Shown: in pieces, positions 1 to 6,750 of the stretch | Layout of the letters: every line of letters starts with the position of its first letter | Numbering within the stretch: position 1 is the stretch's first letter | Source of the DNA: an uncultured Lachnospiraceae bacterium | GTDB taxonomy: Bacteria > Bacillota > Clostridia > Lachnospirales > Lachnospiraceae | Length of the DNA: 32,475 nucleotides | Reading direction: 5' to 3' | Assembly (NCBI GenBank): GCA_937965795.1 | Contig: CALCMD010000121.1 | Location: 1 to 32,475, forward strand | Translations under genes and position numbers: made by a program | The notes under the pieces: model-generated | Database searches by the model: none | What the model saw: only the letters and a program-made list of their open reading frames with translations | What the model was told of the DNA's origin: nothing

Positions 1-774
1 GTTTTGAGGATACAAAAAAGTGCTGTTGGTGGTGACGAGAATCTGCCGCTCAACAACATATGGATTCGTATCGTTTCTTTCTTTTAGATATTCCTCCAAC
101 GAAACGACTGCTTTGGCATTCAGGTACACCGTCCGGTCTTTTTCCCCTTTTCCGTGGACGACCAGCTTGTCCCCCTTAATATCAGATATTCTGATCCCAG
201 TCAATTCGCTTACCCTGCACCCGGTTGACAGTAAAACATCCACAATTGCCCTTTCCCTGTTATTTTTTGTTGCATTGCGTATTCTTTCGATCTCAAGTTC
301 TGTAAAGGCGGATTTCTTCTTTTTCCTTTCCCTGATTTTCTCAATCTTAAGGGTCGGATTTTTCAAAATAATTTCTTCCGACTGCAAATACTGATAAAAA
401 GAGCCAAGCACCCTTAACTCATTGTTTGCGGTTGTCTTGGAAATCCCGTCTCTTTTTTGCCTGACCGCAAGATAGTAGCGGATATCATCGGCCATAACTT
501 CATCTGCGGTTTTATTAATCCTGTCAAAAACAAATGACAGGGTTTTTTTGTACATATGTATCGTCCTGTCTGTGCATCCTTTTACTGTCTTTGCAACCAG
601 GAATTTTTTAAACAGATACTCGTTCCTGTCCTCTGACCGTATTGCTACCTCCGTTATGCGCTCCTGTACTTCGTACTCTCCAAGTATTGCATCAATCTCT
701 ATATCCGTGTCAGGAATCCCCTTGCTTATAAGCAGCATACACAGCTTCTGGCGCAAATCCTCTCTGGCGCTCAT
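1..774 (-). CDS. Tyrosine recombinase/integrase, 3' end cut by window edge
   Basis: The frame is open for 258 codons from ATG at 774 to the window edge, so the C-terminus with the HxxR, H/W and Tyr residues is not visible. Residues about 50-145 look like a SAM-like core-binding domain. Residues 184-193 (TGCRVSELTG) form the Arg I box of the catalytic domain with Arg187, and VHGKGEKDR around residue 209 supplies the catalytic Lys turn. XerC/D-like enzymes cut and rejoin DNA through a 3'-phosphotyrosine. The start overlaps the stop of the upstream methylase-like gene in an ATGA junction, so the two are probably translated together. Role is uncertain: it may integrate or resolve this element, or belong to a neighbouring one. 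It is clearly different from the integrase at 10354-11502. Confidence 0.88.
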   Translation of the reverse strand, partial: MSAREDLRQKLCMLLISKGIPDTDIEIDAILGEYEVQERITEVAIRSEDRNEYLFKKFLVAKTVKGCTDRTIHMYKKTLSFVFDRINKTADEVMADDIRYYLAVRQKRDGISKTTANNELRVLGSFYQYLQSEEIILKNPTLKIEKIRERKKKKSAFTELEIERIRNATKNNRERAIVDVLLSTGCRVSELTGIRISDIKGDKLVVHGKGEKDRTVYLNAKAVVSLEEYLKERNDTNPYVVERQILVTTNSTFLYPQN

Positions 775-1427
775 AACAGCACTCCCATTCTGGCCGGAGT
801 AAACAGTGTTCTTTCTTTTGGGTAACTTCCAGAATATGGCTCTGCTAATGTATCGCCCTGTACTACTACTGCATTAACTCCAAGCATGCTAAGCTGGACA
901 TAGCACATGTATACACTTTTCCAATCCAGATCCTGCGCCACTACCCTCATGACGTGTTGGTAATTGATTCCCCTGTCTTTCAGCACCTGTGCGACAGCTA
1001 TTATCATTCCACCAGCCCCGCAGGACGGTTCGCAGATACGATAAACGCCACATCCATCCTGTTCTTCGATTGTAAGTTTTGCGCATGCGTAACTTATATG
1101 GTACGGGGTGAAAAACTGGCCCGATGCTTTGTTTCCCAGCCCTTCGTCCATATATATCTCTCCCAAGATGTCGCCCATATTGGTTTCCATTGTTTCAACA
1201 AGCATGTGGAACATTTCTGCAAACACCCTCGCTTCTTTCTGGTCATATTTTCTAATTGTGTCCAGATATGCCTGCTCGCGTTTTTTCCAGATTTCTCCAT
1301 GCAACATATCAAGGCTATTGCTTATAGCCAGCGCCATACATTTCACCCAGTCTGAAAACACTTCGTAAGGTGAATATTTCCCGGATATCCCGGCAATGCA
1401 CTTTACAATATCTTTTTTTCGGTCCAT
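771..1427 (-). CDS. Short N-6 DNA methylase-like protein lacking the NPPY motif
   Basis: The protein has 218 residues. Residues 103-110 (GQFFTPYH) and 133-140 (EPSCGAGG, SAM-binding motif I) match the N-6 adenine methylase (HsdM-like) fold, followed by VAQDLD around 163-168 and QGDT at 190-193. In active enzymes a (N/D)PP(Y/F) catalytic motif follows; here the chain ends about 25 residues later without one. Similar short methylase-like proteins are known from Firmicute phages and conjugative elements. I infer SAM binding without base methylation, or a regulatory or decoy role. An in-frame TGA lies just upstream of the ATG, so this is the longest possible start, and its ribosome binding site is weak. 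It overlaps the integrase start by 4 bases. Confidence 0.8.
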   Translation of the reverse strand: MDRKKDIVKCIAGISGKYSPYEVFSDWVKCMALAISNSLDMLHGEIWKKREQAYLDTIRKYDQKEARVFAEMFHMLVETMETNMGDILGEIYMDEGLGNKASGQFFTPYHISYACAKLTIEEQDGCGVYRICEPSCGAGGMIIAVAQVLKDRGINYQHVMRVVAQDLDWKSVYMCYVQLSMLGVNAVVVQGDTLAEPYSGSYPKERTLFTPARMGVLL

Positions 1428-1507
1428 TTTTCAAGAAGCCTGTGTACACGTTGCCCCGGCCGGAGGCTGGCTCCTTTCTGTTTTTCTTTAAATTTTCTGA
1501 TCTCTTT

Positions 1508-1816
1508 TTAGTACCCTGCTGCTTTCCCGGCTGCTTTCCTGCCTTCGCCCTTGCTCCCCGCATATTCCCGGATTTTCCGTTCCGGATTTGTTTTCTCTTC
1601 CAATTCATGATAAAGGAGACTTTTCCGTGTTCCTTTTTTATTGACGCACAGCGCATAAAACTGGAGTACTTGCACCACTTTCCAATCTTCTTTTACAACC
1701 TTTATTTTGTTGTTCCCCTCTTCGCTCCGTTCCGCATGGTAGATTCCGAGGACGTCCCCCGGCTTTACTGTGTCCGGACGGTATTTCCATACTTCTGGTA
1801 TCTGTCCTTTCTTCAT
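1508..1816 (-). CDS. Small hypothetical protein of the element
   Basis: The 102-residue protein is not recognised. The first about 75 residues look like a folded, beta-rich domain (pattern VLGIYHAERS ... VVQVLQFYALCV ... SLLYHEL). The tail is Lys/Arg/Gly-rich and low in complexity. It lies between the 177-residue gene and the methylase-like gene, on the same strand, and is probably co-transcribed with them. The overlapping frame at 1315-1656 is a shadow. No function can be given. Confidence 0.6.
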   Translation of the reverse strand: MKKGQIPEVWKYRPDTVKPGDVLGIYHAERSEEGNNKIKVVKEDWKVVQVLQFYALCVNKKGTRKSLLYHELEEKTNPERKIREYAGSKGEGRKAAGKAAGY

Positions 1817-1927
1817 CCCTGCTTTTCTTTCCCCTTTCTGGCGGCCTTAAGCCGCCCTGTGCTTTGTTGACTGGTTGCGTGTGATATATTGAATCCCTTG
1901 TTAAAGGAGACTGCCTGTTTAAAAATC

Positions 1928-2461
1928 TTACTGTTCGCCAAACACTTCCGCCGCCAGAGCTTCCGCTCCTTCCGCATATCCCTTCTCTTCCAGGAACTTC
2001 ACCGCCGACTCCGCCGCTATGTATATCTTTTCATTCTCATCGTTATTCCGCTGCGTTTCACGTATCTTCTCCATGTCAATGCCGAGGTTGTACAGGCGGT
2101 TCGCTTCTTCCGCATAATCCTCAAACCTCGCCCAGTGGTGTCCCATGTCGTCACGCTCCCCTACAGAATAGACTTTATTGTCAAACTGACGCTTGAACCT
2201 CCGTATCCGTTTCTCCCGGAATCCCCAGTCATCATACAGTACCGCATATACCATCGTGAGCATGTTGTTATAAATCCGGTCGGATATGTTCTCAATCGAC
2301 CTGTGTAATTCTTCCGGTGTGAATTTCACGGATACTTTCAGGAGCCCCCTCAGCTTCACCTGCTCTCTGAGTCCATCGACCCCGTATTCCTCCGCAATCT
2401 TCAGCGCATACGCCATTCCATCGTTCCTGAGCTTTATCAGCTCATCTGCTTTCTTTGCCAT
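1928..2461 (-). CDS. Hypothetical alpha-helical protein
   Basis: The 177-residue protein is charged and predicted largely helical, with no membrane segment or signal peptide and no motif I recognise. The start at 2461 has an AAGGAG about 8 bases upstream. Its first 25 bases overlap the end of the RNase H-like gene, which suggests translational coupling in the leftward replication operon. The C-terminal about 30 residues are Ala/Glu-rich. It is probably an accessory replication or host-takeover protein of the element; that role is inferred from position only. Confidence 0.7.
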   Translation of the reverse strand: MAKKADELIKLRNDGMAYALKIAEEYGVDGLREQVKLRGLLKVSVKFTPEELHRSIENISDRIYNNMLTMVYAVLYDDWGFREKRIRRFKRQFDNKVYSVGERDDMGHHWARFEDYAEEANRLYNLGIDMEKIRETQRNNDENEKIYIAAESAVKFLEEKGYAEGAEALAAEVFGEQ

Positions 2462-2895
2462 TCCTCCATCTCCTTTTCCATCTTCCGTTTCATTACCTCC
2501 CGGTATGGGTTCTGCCCTCTACAGAATGCACACATATGTCCCTGTAGCGCATCTGTCATCCGTTTCCAAAGTTCGGCATTGGCTACGGGCTTCCCTTTTG
2601 CATTCTTCCAGCCGTTCTTTTTCCAGCGGATATACCACCTGTTTTTTACCGCCCCGTAAACGTGCCCGTCCCCAATAAATACTCGGACGGAGCAGGTTTT
2701 TGTGAGCCTTTCCACAGCCTCCGCTACGGCCGTCAAAACGGCCTGGTTTTCCGTGGCGTCCTCTAACCTGATTACCCCTTCCCGCGTGACCGGCTCCCCT
2801 CTTTTATTCCTGTATTCGATCAGCCACATGGCCGCCCCGTTTTTCCTTGAAGGGCCTTCCCATGTGGTCCTGATGAAGATGTTTACCCCGTACAT
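2437..2895 (-). CDS. RNase H-like domain protein next to Rep
   Basis: The protein has 152 residues from ATG at 2895. I prefer this start to the GTG at 2913 because a perfect AGGAGG sits 8 bases before it. Residues 22-115 read as an RNase H-like fold: a beta strand with WLIEYRN, a helix beginning at TENQAVL (Glu49 as in the E-helix of RNase HI), RVFIGDGH (Asp76), then the WYIRW..GW..AKGKPVANAELWKRM block typical of RNase HI C-termini. The usual first DxS/DGS aspartate is not evident, so activity is uncertain. The gene starts inside the 3' end of rep, giving a 92-base out-of-frame overlap. An RNA-primer or RNA-DNA hybrid role in element replication is an inference. Confidence 0.75.
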   Translation of the reverse strand: MYGVNIFIRTTWEGPSRKNGAAMWLIEYRNKRGEPVTREGVIRLEDATENQAVLTAVAEAVERLTKTCSVRVFIGDGHVYGAVKNRWYIRWKKNGWKNAKGKPVANAELWKRMTDALQGHMCAFCRGQNPYREVMKRKMEKEMEEWQRKQMS

Positions 2896-3706
2896 GCCGC
2901 CGTCCTCCTGCACTTTTTCCGTCCATGTCCCCTGTGTGCATCTCCTCCATCCTGCTGCCCAACCGGATCATGGTATAACGCCTGTACTTGAACCCGGTTG
3001 CCGGGTTGATTCCCTCATGGATATGCGCGATATAATAGCCCTTCTTTGGCTTCGGCTCCTTTTTCCATCTTTGCAGCCTGTCCGTATCCGGTTCCGGGAG
3101 AGGCATGTTCCTTGACGTGTTATAGTTCGCTTCTTTCAGCCTCGGCTTTCCGGGCGTGCCGTCTTCCTTTTCCTCAACCGTATGTTCATCTTTTGTCATG
3201 TAGTTGCTCAGTTTCGTAAAATCTTCATCGTAAAATTTACTTTTCCGGATTTCCGTGAACCATGTCCCGCCCTTCTCCCATGCCCTTTGCAGGATGCTGG
3301 CCGTATCCCCGATCTCATTGATGACAATATGGATGTGCCACGCCCCCCTTGTTCCACGCTCTATGTTCCGGAACCAATAAAGGATCTTCCCTCTTTTTTT
3401 GTATTCCTTCCTCACATACCTCATGGCTTTCTGGAAATCTCTCAGAGCCTCTTCCATATCTTCCGGCCTTTCCCCTACCCCGTATGTCCAGGTCGCCCAT
3501 ATGTCCCCCGGGTTGATGTACTCCAGCATCCGGTGCCTGCACCGCCTCTCCTTGTTCAGGGCGTTGACTTTGCGCATCTGTTCCGGCGTCGGCTTTTTCT
3601 TCTTTGCTCTCTTCTCTCCAGGCGCGCCATATTTCCCATCGTGGTATTCCTCTCTGTCGATGATGTCGCCCTTCCTGAACTTGTATGTTTTTCTCTTTGT
3701 CACCAT
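2804..3706 (-). CDS. rep: Rolling-circle replication initiator, HUH endonuclease
   Basis: The 300-residue protein has the three motifs of HUH Rep proteins. Motif I is IWATWTYG (69-76), motif II is GAWHIHIVIN with metal-binding His124 and His126, and motif III is KLSNYMTK with candidate nicking Tyr169. The later NYNTSRN segment (194-200) resembles the conserved patch in inovirus/plasmid Rep (REP_ORF2/G2P-type). Such proteins nick one strand at an origin and stay covalently bound through the tyrosine. The N-terminus is very basic. The C-terminal about 45 residues overlap the RNase H-like gene and are low in complexity, so they are probably not part of the core. No large-phage replication genes are visible, so this protein probably drives replication of the excised element. 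A candidate nick site lies immediately upstream. Confidence 0.88.
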   Translation of the reverse strand: MVTKRKTYKFRKGDIIDREEYHDGKYGAPGEKRAKKKKPTPEQMRKVNALNKERRCRHRMLEYINPGDIWATWTYGVGERPEDMEEALRDFQKAMRYVRKEYKKRGKILYWFRNIERGTRGAWHIHIVINEIGDTASILQRAWEKGGTWFTEIRKSKFYDEDFTKLSNYMTKDEHTVEEKEDGTPGKPRLKEANYNTSRNMPLPEPDTDRLQRWKKEPKPKKGYYIAHIHEGINPATGFKYRRYTMIRLGSRMEEMHTGDMDGKSAGGRRHVRGKHLHQDHMGRPFKEKRGGHVADRIQE

Positions 3707-3721
3707 AGCATCTGTCCTAAC

Positions 3722-3766
3722 TTTAATATTCTTATCAAGTGCGAAACGGCAGCAAATCCGCCGTTT
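3722..3766 (-). other. Candidate rolling-circle origin (nick site plus hairpin)
   Basis: Read on the minus strand, a 7-bp perfect hairpin (AAACGGC / GCCGTTT, arms at 3744-3750 and 3760-3766, 9-base loop) is followed four bases later by CTTGATAAGAATATTAA. CTTGATA lies at 3733-3739. The nick sites of pC194/pUB110-type plasmids and of phiX174 contain CTTG^ATA, and phiX174 also has a nearby ATTAA. The site lies 27 bases upstream of the rep start codon, a common place for a double-strand origin. The similarity is seen in the sequence; origin function is inferred. Confidence 0.4.
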
Positions 3767-3794
3767 TTTCTTGACTTTTCCAGCCTTTTGGTGT

Positions 3795-3870
3795 ACTATG
3801 GCTATGAGTATTTATATCCATAGTTCATCAAGAAAGAGCTGGTGCATATTCCCGTATGTATCAGCTCTTT
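3795..3870 (+). repeat. Paired inverted repeats upstream of rep
   Basis: Two perfect inverted repeats follow each other: ACTATGG/CCATAGT (3795-3801 and 3818-3824) and AAAGAGCTG/CAGCTCTTT (3833-3841 and 3862-3870). The second is followed by T residues on the plus strand, like a weak rightward terminator. Its right arm overlaps the stop of the 38-residue ORF at 3861. With the hairpin at 3744-3766 this makes three hairpins in about 130 bases of otherwise non-coding DNA. They may be origin structures or attenuators. Confidence 0.5.
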
Positions 3871-3977
3871 TTTCTGCCATCCGGTCCCGGAGCTTGAAAA
3901 GAGCCCTTTACATACGCTTCGCCTGTTTCCATCTTCCTGTAGAAATCTTCCATCTGCTTTATCGTCAGCCGTTTCAT
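3861..3977 (-). CDS. 38-residue hypothetical peptide
   Basis: The ATG at 3977 is preceded by AGGAGG at about 10 bases. The peptide begins MKRLTIKQMEDFYRKM and ends in a basic GRKKS tail. It is soluble and charged, with no known motif. It lies in the leftward series of small genes between the zinc-ribbon peptide and rep. The good ribosome binding site and even gene spacing support expression; function is unknown. Confidence 0.5.
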   Translation of the reverse strand: MKRLTIKQMEDFYRKMETGEAYVKGSFQAPGPDGRKKS

Positions 3978-4006
3978 CCCGTCTGTCCCTCCTGTCCTGA
4001 CAGCAT

Positions 4007-4180
4007 TTATCCTGCTGCCCTCCCCATGTACCTGATCTTTAACTGCCCGCCTTTTTCCTCCTGGAAAATCACGTCTGGATTCTTTTCCCTGCTTTCCTTG
4101 CGCTCCTGGCAGTCGCAGCGCTCCCCTGGGTCAAGGCGCGCCTTGCAGATGTCACATATGTATTTGTGGTAATATGCCAT
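4007..4180 (-). CDS. 57-residue zinc-ribbon-like protein
   Basis: The ATG at 4180 has GGAGGG about 6 bases upstream. The N-terminal third contains CDICKARLDPGERCDC, a Cys4 arrangement (CxxC then CxC) expected to bind one zinc. The remainder is charged and ends GRAAG. Small zinc-ribbon proteins of this size are common in early phage operons. Nucleic acid or protein binding is inferred from the fold only. Confidence 0.6.
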   Translation of the reverse strand: MAYYHKYICDICKARLDPGERCDCQERKESREKNPDVIFQEEKGGQLKIRYMGRAAG

Positions 4181-4198
4181 GTCCTTCCCTCCGTTCTT

Positions 4199-4396
4199 TT
4201 ACTCCACGACTTTCTTTGCCGCCTTGTCGATGACATGCGTTTCCCTGCGCTCTATCCCCCTGTCCACCAGGTACAGATACAGCTCGTCCTCAAAAACTAC
4301 CAGCCACTCATCCGGGTTCAATCCAGATAAACTTATGGTTTTCCTCTGTGCCCTTCTCGGCCTGTGCGCATTCTGCACACTCTTCGGCGCTTCCAT
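4199..4396 (-). CDS. 65-residue hypothetical protein
   Basis: The start is set at ATG 4396 because AAAGGAG lies 8 bases upstream; the longer frame to 4507 has no such site. The basic N-terminus precedes a compact beta-rich segment (GLNPDEWLVVFEDELYLYLVD). The first 89 bases overlap the end of the 134-residue gene in another frame. No function is recognised. Confidence 0.5.
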   Translation of the reverse strand: MEAPKSVQNAHRPRRAQRKTISLSGLNPDEWLVVFEDELYLYLVDRGIERRETHVIDKAAKKVVE

Positions 4397-4712
4397 CTTC
4401 TCTGCTCCTTTCTTCCCCGCAGGGAATCTGCCCCAGCTCCGTCTGCGTCCCGTTATAAGCATCCACGTAATAAACATCCGGATGCGCTTCGTTCTTTGTG
4501 GCGCCAAAGATTGTCAATCCTTCACTTTCCGACATGTGTGTTACTTTAACCGTGCCGCCGCACGCACTCATGTCTATGTTCGTCAGCCCGTATTTCCTCC
4601 GCATGGCGTCCATTGCTTCCACCAGAGGAATGAAGTCCGGCGCCGCCTCCGGCCACTTCTCCTTTGTCATTTCCTGCATCTTGCTTTCCTCCTCCGTCTT
4701 TTCCTTCTCCAT
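4308..4712 (-). CDS. 134-residue hypothetical protein
   Basis: The start at 4712 is chosen because GGGGGAGG lies about 9 bases upstream; the longer frame to 4805 would run deep into the membrane peptide gene. A charged helical N-terminus (MEKEKTEEESKMQEM) precedes a beta-rich middle segment with SACGGTVKVTHMSESEG, and the tail carries CAECAQ. No known family is recognised. The gene overlaps the preceding membrane peptide by 46 bases and the next small gene by 89 bases, a tightly packed arrangement typical of phage early operons. Confidence 0.55.
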   Translation of the reverse strand: MEKEKTEEESKMQEMTKEKWPEAAPDFIPLVEAMDAMRRKYGLTNIDMSACGGTVKVTHMSESEGLTIFGATKNEAHPDVYYVDAYNGTQTELGQIPCGEERSREDGSAEECAECAQAEKGTEENHKFIWIEPG

Positions 4713-4894
4713 TTGCCGATCGCCTCCCCCAGTTTTTCCGCCCAATCTTCCGCCGTACATGCGATTATGATCCCGATCACATATGCGTACATAATGATGA
4801 TCCACGCATCAGCCCTCGTCATCGTCGCATCCGCTGGCGGGAAGTTATAGAATACAAATGCCGAGAACGCGAACCCGAAGAAATGTTTACTCAT
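4667..4894 (-). CDS. 75-residue small membrane protein
   Basis: The ATG at 4894 has GGAGG about 9 bases upstream. There are two hydrophobic stretches: residues 4-18 (FFGFAFSAFVFYNF) and 31-46 (WIIIMYAYVIGIIIAC). They are followed by an acidic segment and a very basic C-terminus (KWRRKRRRRKARCRK) that should stay in the cytoplasm. The start overlaps the stop of the excisionase-like gene (ATGA). Function is unknown. A small two-segment protein with a basic tail could be holin-like or a membrane tether, but nothing here proves either. Confidence 0.6.
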   Translation of the reverse strand: MSKHFFGFAFSAFVFYNFPPADATMTRADAWIIIMYAYVIGIIIACTAEDWAEKLGEAIGKWRRKRRRRKARCRK

Positions 4895-5103
4895 TTCACA
4901 AAATCCTCCTCCGTCAGCTTCCTTCCAATGTGTGCCTCGAACTTTGTCCGGTAAATATTGAACTCATCACTCTTCTTTCCAGACTTTTTCTTCGGTATCA
5001 CTTCCCCTATGTCCCAGACACCCTGTCTCATATGCTCTCTTACTTTCTGTATCGAGCACCCCAGAATCTTCGCCACTTCCGGCGGCTTTAAAATGTCTTT
5101 CAC
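4891..5103 (-). CDS. xis: Excisionase-like / MerR-type HTH DNA-binding protein
   Basis: The 70-residue protein starts at GTG 5103, with AAAGGAGG 8 bases upstream; no ATG is available in frame. Residues 6-30 (KPPEVAKILGCSIQKVREHM) form a helix-turn-helix of the helix_turn_helix_17/excisionase kind, followed by a wing (GVWDIGEVIPKKKSG). Such proteins bend DNA at att sites to favour excision, or act as small regulators. Its place in the leftward operon of an element with an integrase at the far right fits excisionase, but a plain regulator cannot be excluded. Confidence 0.65.
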   Translation of the reverse strand: MKDILKPPEVAKILGCSIQKVREHMRQGVWDIGEVIPKKKSGKKSDEFNIYRTKFEAHIGRKLTEEDFVK

Positions 5104-5139
5104 TTATGCAGCCTCCTTTGCGCTTTACTTCCTTACTTC

Positions 5140-5454
5140 CTACCAGTCCTTTTCCCTTGTGACTCCTTTGAAGGAATCCCATCTTTCCTCCAGTGATTCA
5201 TCGCCATCCCCTGAAAATTCTTCTACTGTTTCTGTCCAGATACCCCATAATTCTTCTTCTGAATATCCGGTCGTTTCGGAGAGAAAGCCGATCGTCATGG
5301 TATATCCTGCCATTTTCTCTACGAAATCCTCAAACTTATAGTCTGATAACATTTCCTCGAATTTGAAAATCGTTTCTTTCGGCGCTCCCATGTTTTCCAG
5401 TTTCTTGTAGGTCTTTTCCTGTAACTCCATAAACTTTTCTTTCATTGCTGACAT
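5140..5454 (-). CDS. 104-residue hypothetical helical protein
   Basis: The start is set at ATG 5454, where AGGAGG lies 8 bases upstream; the frame extends to 5541 but without a binding site. The protein is acidic and helical, with a pattern reminiscent of small phage proteins (LQEKTYKKLENMGAPKETIFKF). No membrane segment or metal site is visible. It lies between the 78-residue gene and the excisionase-like gene. Function is unknown. Confidence 0.6.
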   Translation of the reverse strand: MSAMKEKFMELQEKTYKKLENMGAPKETIFKFEEMLSDYKFEDFVEKMAGYTMTIGFLSETTGYSEEELWGIWTETVEEFSGDGDESLEERWDSFKGVTREKDW

Positions 5455-5537
5455 CTCTTTTTCCTCCTGGTTATTTTTTTTGCATATTGCGGTTTCGCTT
5501 CGCATTCCTTCTCTTGGCCGCATTCGCATTTGAAAAT

Positions 5538-5774
5538 TCATGATTTGGAGCGGGAGATTTTCTCCCGTTTCTTTTTCCTTTTGCTCTCCATCATCATTGT
5601 CTGCTTTCGCGCTTCGCCTAATATCTCATGTAACAGGGCTGTCTGATACTTTATTTCTCGCCCGATCAGAGAATTCGGATTGATATTGACCTGTATTTTC
5701 TCCTTTTTCTTTGCTTCTGCCTCACTCCTCAGTTGCAACTTTTGAAATCTTGTAATTGCTCTATATAAGTCCAT
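5538..5774 (-). CDS. 78-residue hypothetical basic coiled-coil-like protein
   Basis: I prefer ATG 5774 to GTG 5783 because the AGGAAGG site is then about 10 bases away instead of adjacent. The protein is Lys/Glu/Gln-rich and probably helical, ending in KRKKKREKISRSKS. Its leader is one copy of a 55-bp direct repeat (5789-5843). No family is recognised. Confidence 0.5.
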   Translation of the reverse strand: MDLYRAITRFQKLQLRSEAEAKKKEKIQVNINPNSLIGREIKYQTALLHEILGEARKQTMMMESKRKKKREKISRSKS

Positions 5775-5788
5775 TTCTTTCACCCCTT

Positions 5789-6096
5789 CCTATCCCGCTT
5801 TCTCCGTCCAAAATCATAATCGTGCTTGTTTACCACACATCCGGCAGATCGAGAATTGCTGACATCTCTTTTTCCAAATAAGCCGCCAGTTCCGGTGAAG
5901 TCCACCGGATATGTCTGATATATTCGTGCATTTCCCGTCTTGGATTAGCGGCTTTTCTAATGCTTTCGCATTCATCTGTGACATATTGTCTGATTTTCTC
6001 CTGTAAGTTCTCTATGCGTTCTTTCATCCTCTTCTTCACCTCCTATCCCGCTTTCTCTGTCCAAAATCATAACCGTGCTTGTTTACCACATATCCG
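5789..6096. repeat. 55-bp direct repeat pair (5789-5843 and 6042-6096)
   Basis: The two copies differ at only three positions (52 of 55 identical) and lie 253 bp apart. Each is directly upstream of a leftward small gene and contains CCTATCCCGCTTTCT. On the minus strand that 15-mer reads as a gene end plus ribosome binding site (AAAGCGGGATAGG). The same 15-mer occurs at 6750 and 8436, where it is the real 3' end of two repressor genes. The stretch 6097-6207 is open on the minus strand but has no usable start codon, so it looks like a gene remnant. Confidence 0.85.
5830..6027 (-). CDS. 65-residue hypothetical helical protein
   Basis: The start is set at ATG 6027, because the GTG at 6039 directly abuts the AGGAGG and leaves no spacing. 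The chain begins MKERIENLQEKIRQYVTDE. It is charged and helical throughout, ending LDLPDVW. The end of the gene runs into the first copy of the 55-bp repeat. No function is recognised. Confidence 0.5.
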   Translation of the reverse strand: MKERIENLQEKIRQYVTDECESIRKAANPRREMHEYIRHIRWTSPELAAYLEKEMSAILDLPDVW

Positions 6097-6207
6097 TCAA
6101 TTTCCTTCCCTGATTTTCTGAAATCTATTGCTTTTCCTGTGTTTCTCTCATGTTCTGTTTGTACAGGCTGTTGCCGCAGCCGAGTACGAAAGAAAGGAGT
6201 CCCTTAA

Positions 6208-6534
6208 ATGGATGATTTAACAAAAGAGCAACAAAAAATTTTAGTATCCATGTATAAAGAAGTATTGAGCCGACAACCTGCATTATCTTTTGATGACGCA
6301 AATTATTTTCAAAATTCTGATGAAGCCATGAAGCTGTTTAGCCCTGAACAAACCTCCGAACACATGTCTGCATTGTGCTGGAAATTAAAATCCAAAGGTT
6401 ACATCCTCTGTTTTCCTGGAGACAATCTCGCTAATGACATTGAACTTACCGACCAGACCATCATTTATATGGAAAATAAGTTTAAAAACAATTTGAAAAG
6501 CATCGGTTCGTTTCTTCTTCAGCTAAAACCTTGA
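6208..6534 (+). CDS. 108-residue winged-helix-like protein, opposite strand to its neighbours
   Basis: The ATG at 6208 has AAAGGAG about 10 bases upstream. The chain has an N-terminal helical segment, then LCWKLKSKGYILCFPGDNLANDIELTDQ, a helix followed by a beta-hairpin wing as in small wHTH phage proteins (YjcQ-like pattern), then helices with a hydrophobic C-terminus. It is transcribed rightward inside a block of leftward genes and ends in its own hairpin terminator at 6541. It therefore behaves as an independent unit, like a phage moron. DNA binding is inferred. Confidence 0.7.
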   Translation: MDDLTKEQQKILVSMYKEVLSRQPALSFDDANYFQNSDEAMKLFSPEQTSEHMSALCWKLKSKGYILCFPGDNLANDIELTDQTIIYMENKFKNNLKSIGSFLLQLKP

Positions 6535-6540
6535 TTGTTC

Positions 6541-6577
6541 ATCGGTTGCGTATTCATTGCGCAGCCGATTTTATTTC
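6541..6577 (+). terminator. Intrinsic terminator of the 6208 gene
   Basis: A 10-bp stem with one G-U pair (ATCGGTTGCG 6541-6550 with CGCAGCCGAT 6560-6569) is followed by TTTATTTC. It lies 7 bases after the stop codon of the rightward gene. Confidence 0.8.
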
Positions 6578-6736
6578 TTCAAAATATGACGTCTTTTCGT
6601 TTTCTCTTCGAAAATTTATTGCATGTGAAATATTCGAAGTATGCCTGCATGGGTCATCGTCCGTTTGCTTGTAACAATGTTCTTTTTTGCATTCCGGCAC
6701 ATTCCCGTCACATAGATAGAACACCTTATCTTTCAT
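6554..6736 (-). CDS. 60-residue Cys/His-rich protein
   Basis: The chain begins MKDKVFYLCDGNVPECKK and contains CDG, PEC, HCYK and PCRHT, followed by SNISHAINF. The Cys/His pattern suggests a small metal-binding knuckle, and similar small proteins are frequent in Clostridia prophages. Its leader is the conserved junction that ends the XRE gene (6751). The gene end overlaps the terminator of the convergent 6208 gene. Function is unknown. Confidence 0.7.
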   Translation of the reverse strand: MKDKVFYLCDGNVPECKKEHCYKQTDDDPCRHTSNISHAINFRRENEKTSYFEEIKSAAQ

Positions 6737-6750
6737 TCTTCCTTCACTCC

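Noticed and set aside
1370..1870. Long plus-strand frame of 166 codons
   Set aside because: Phe/Pro/Cys-rich antisense shadow of the leftward genes, without a ribosome binding site.
3741..3770. Hairpin upstream of rep as a simple rightward terminator
   Set aside because: It has a T-run on the plus strand, but no rightward gene ends there; an origin or regulatory role fits the position better, though termination is not excluded.
3182..4172. Plus-strand frames of 213 and 257 codons
   Set aside because: They are shadows of rep and of the small minus-strand genes that have SDs; composition is unlike real proteins.
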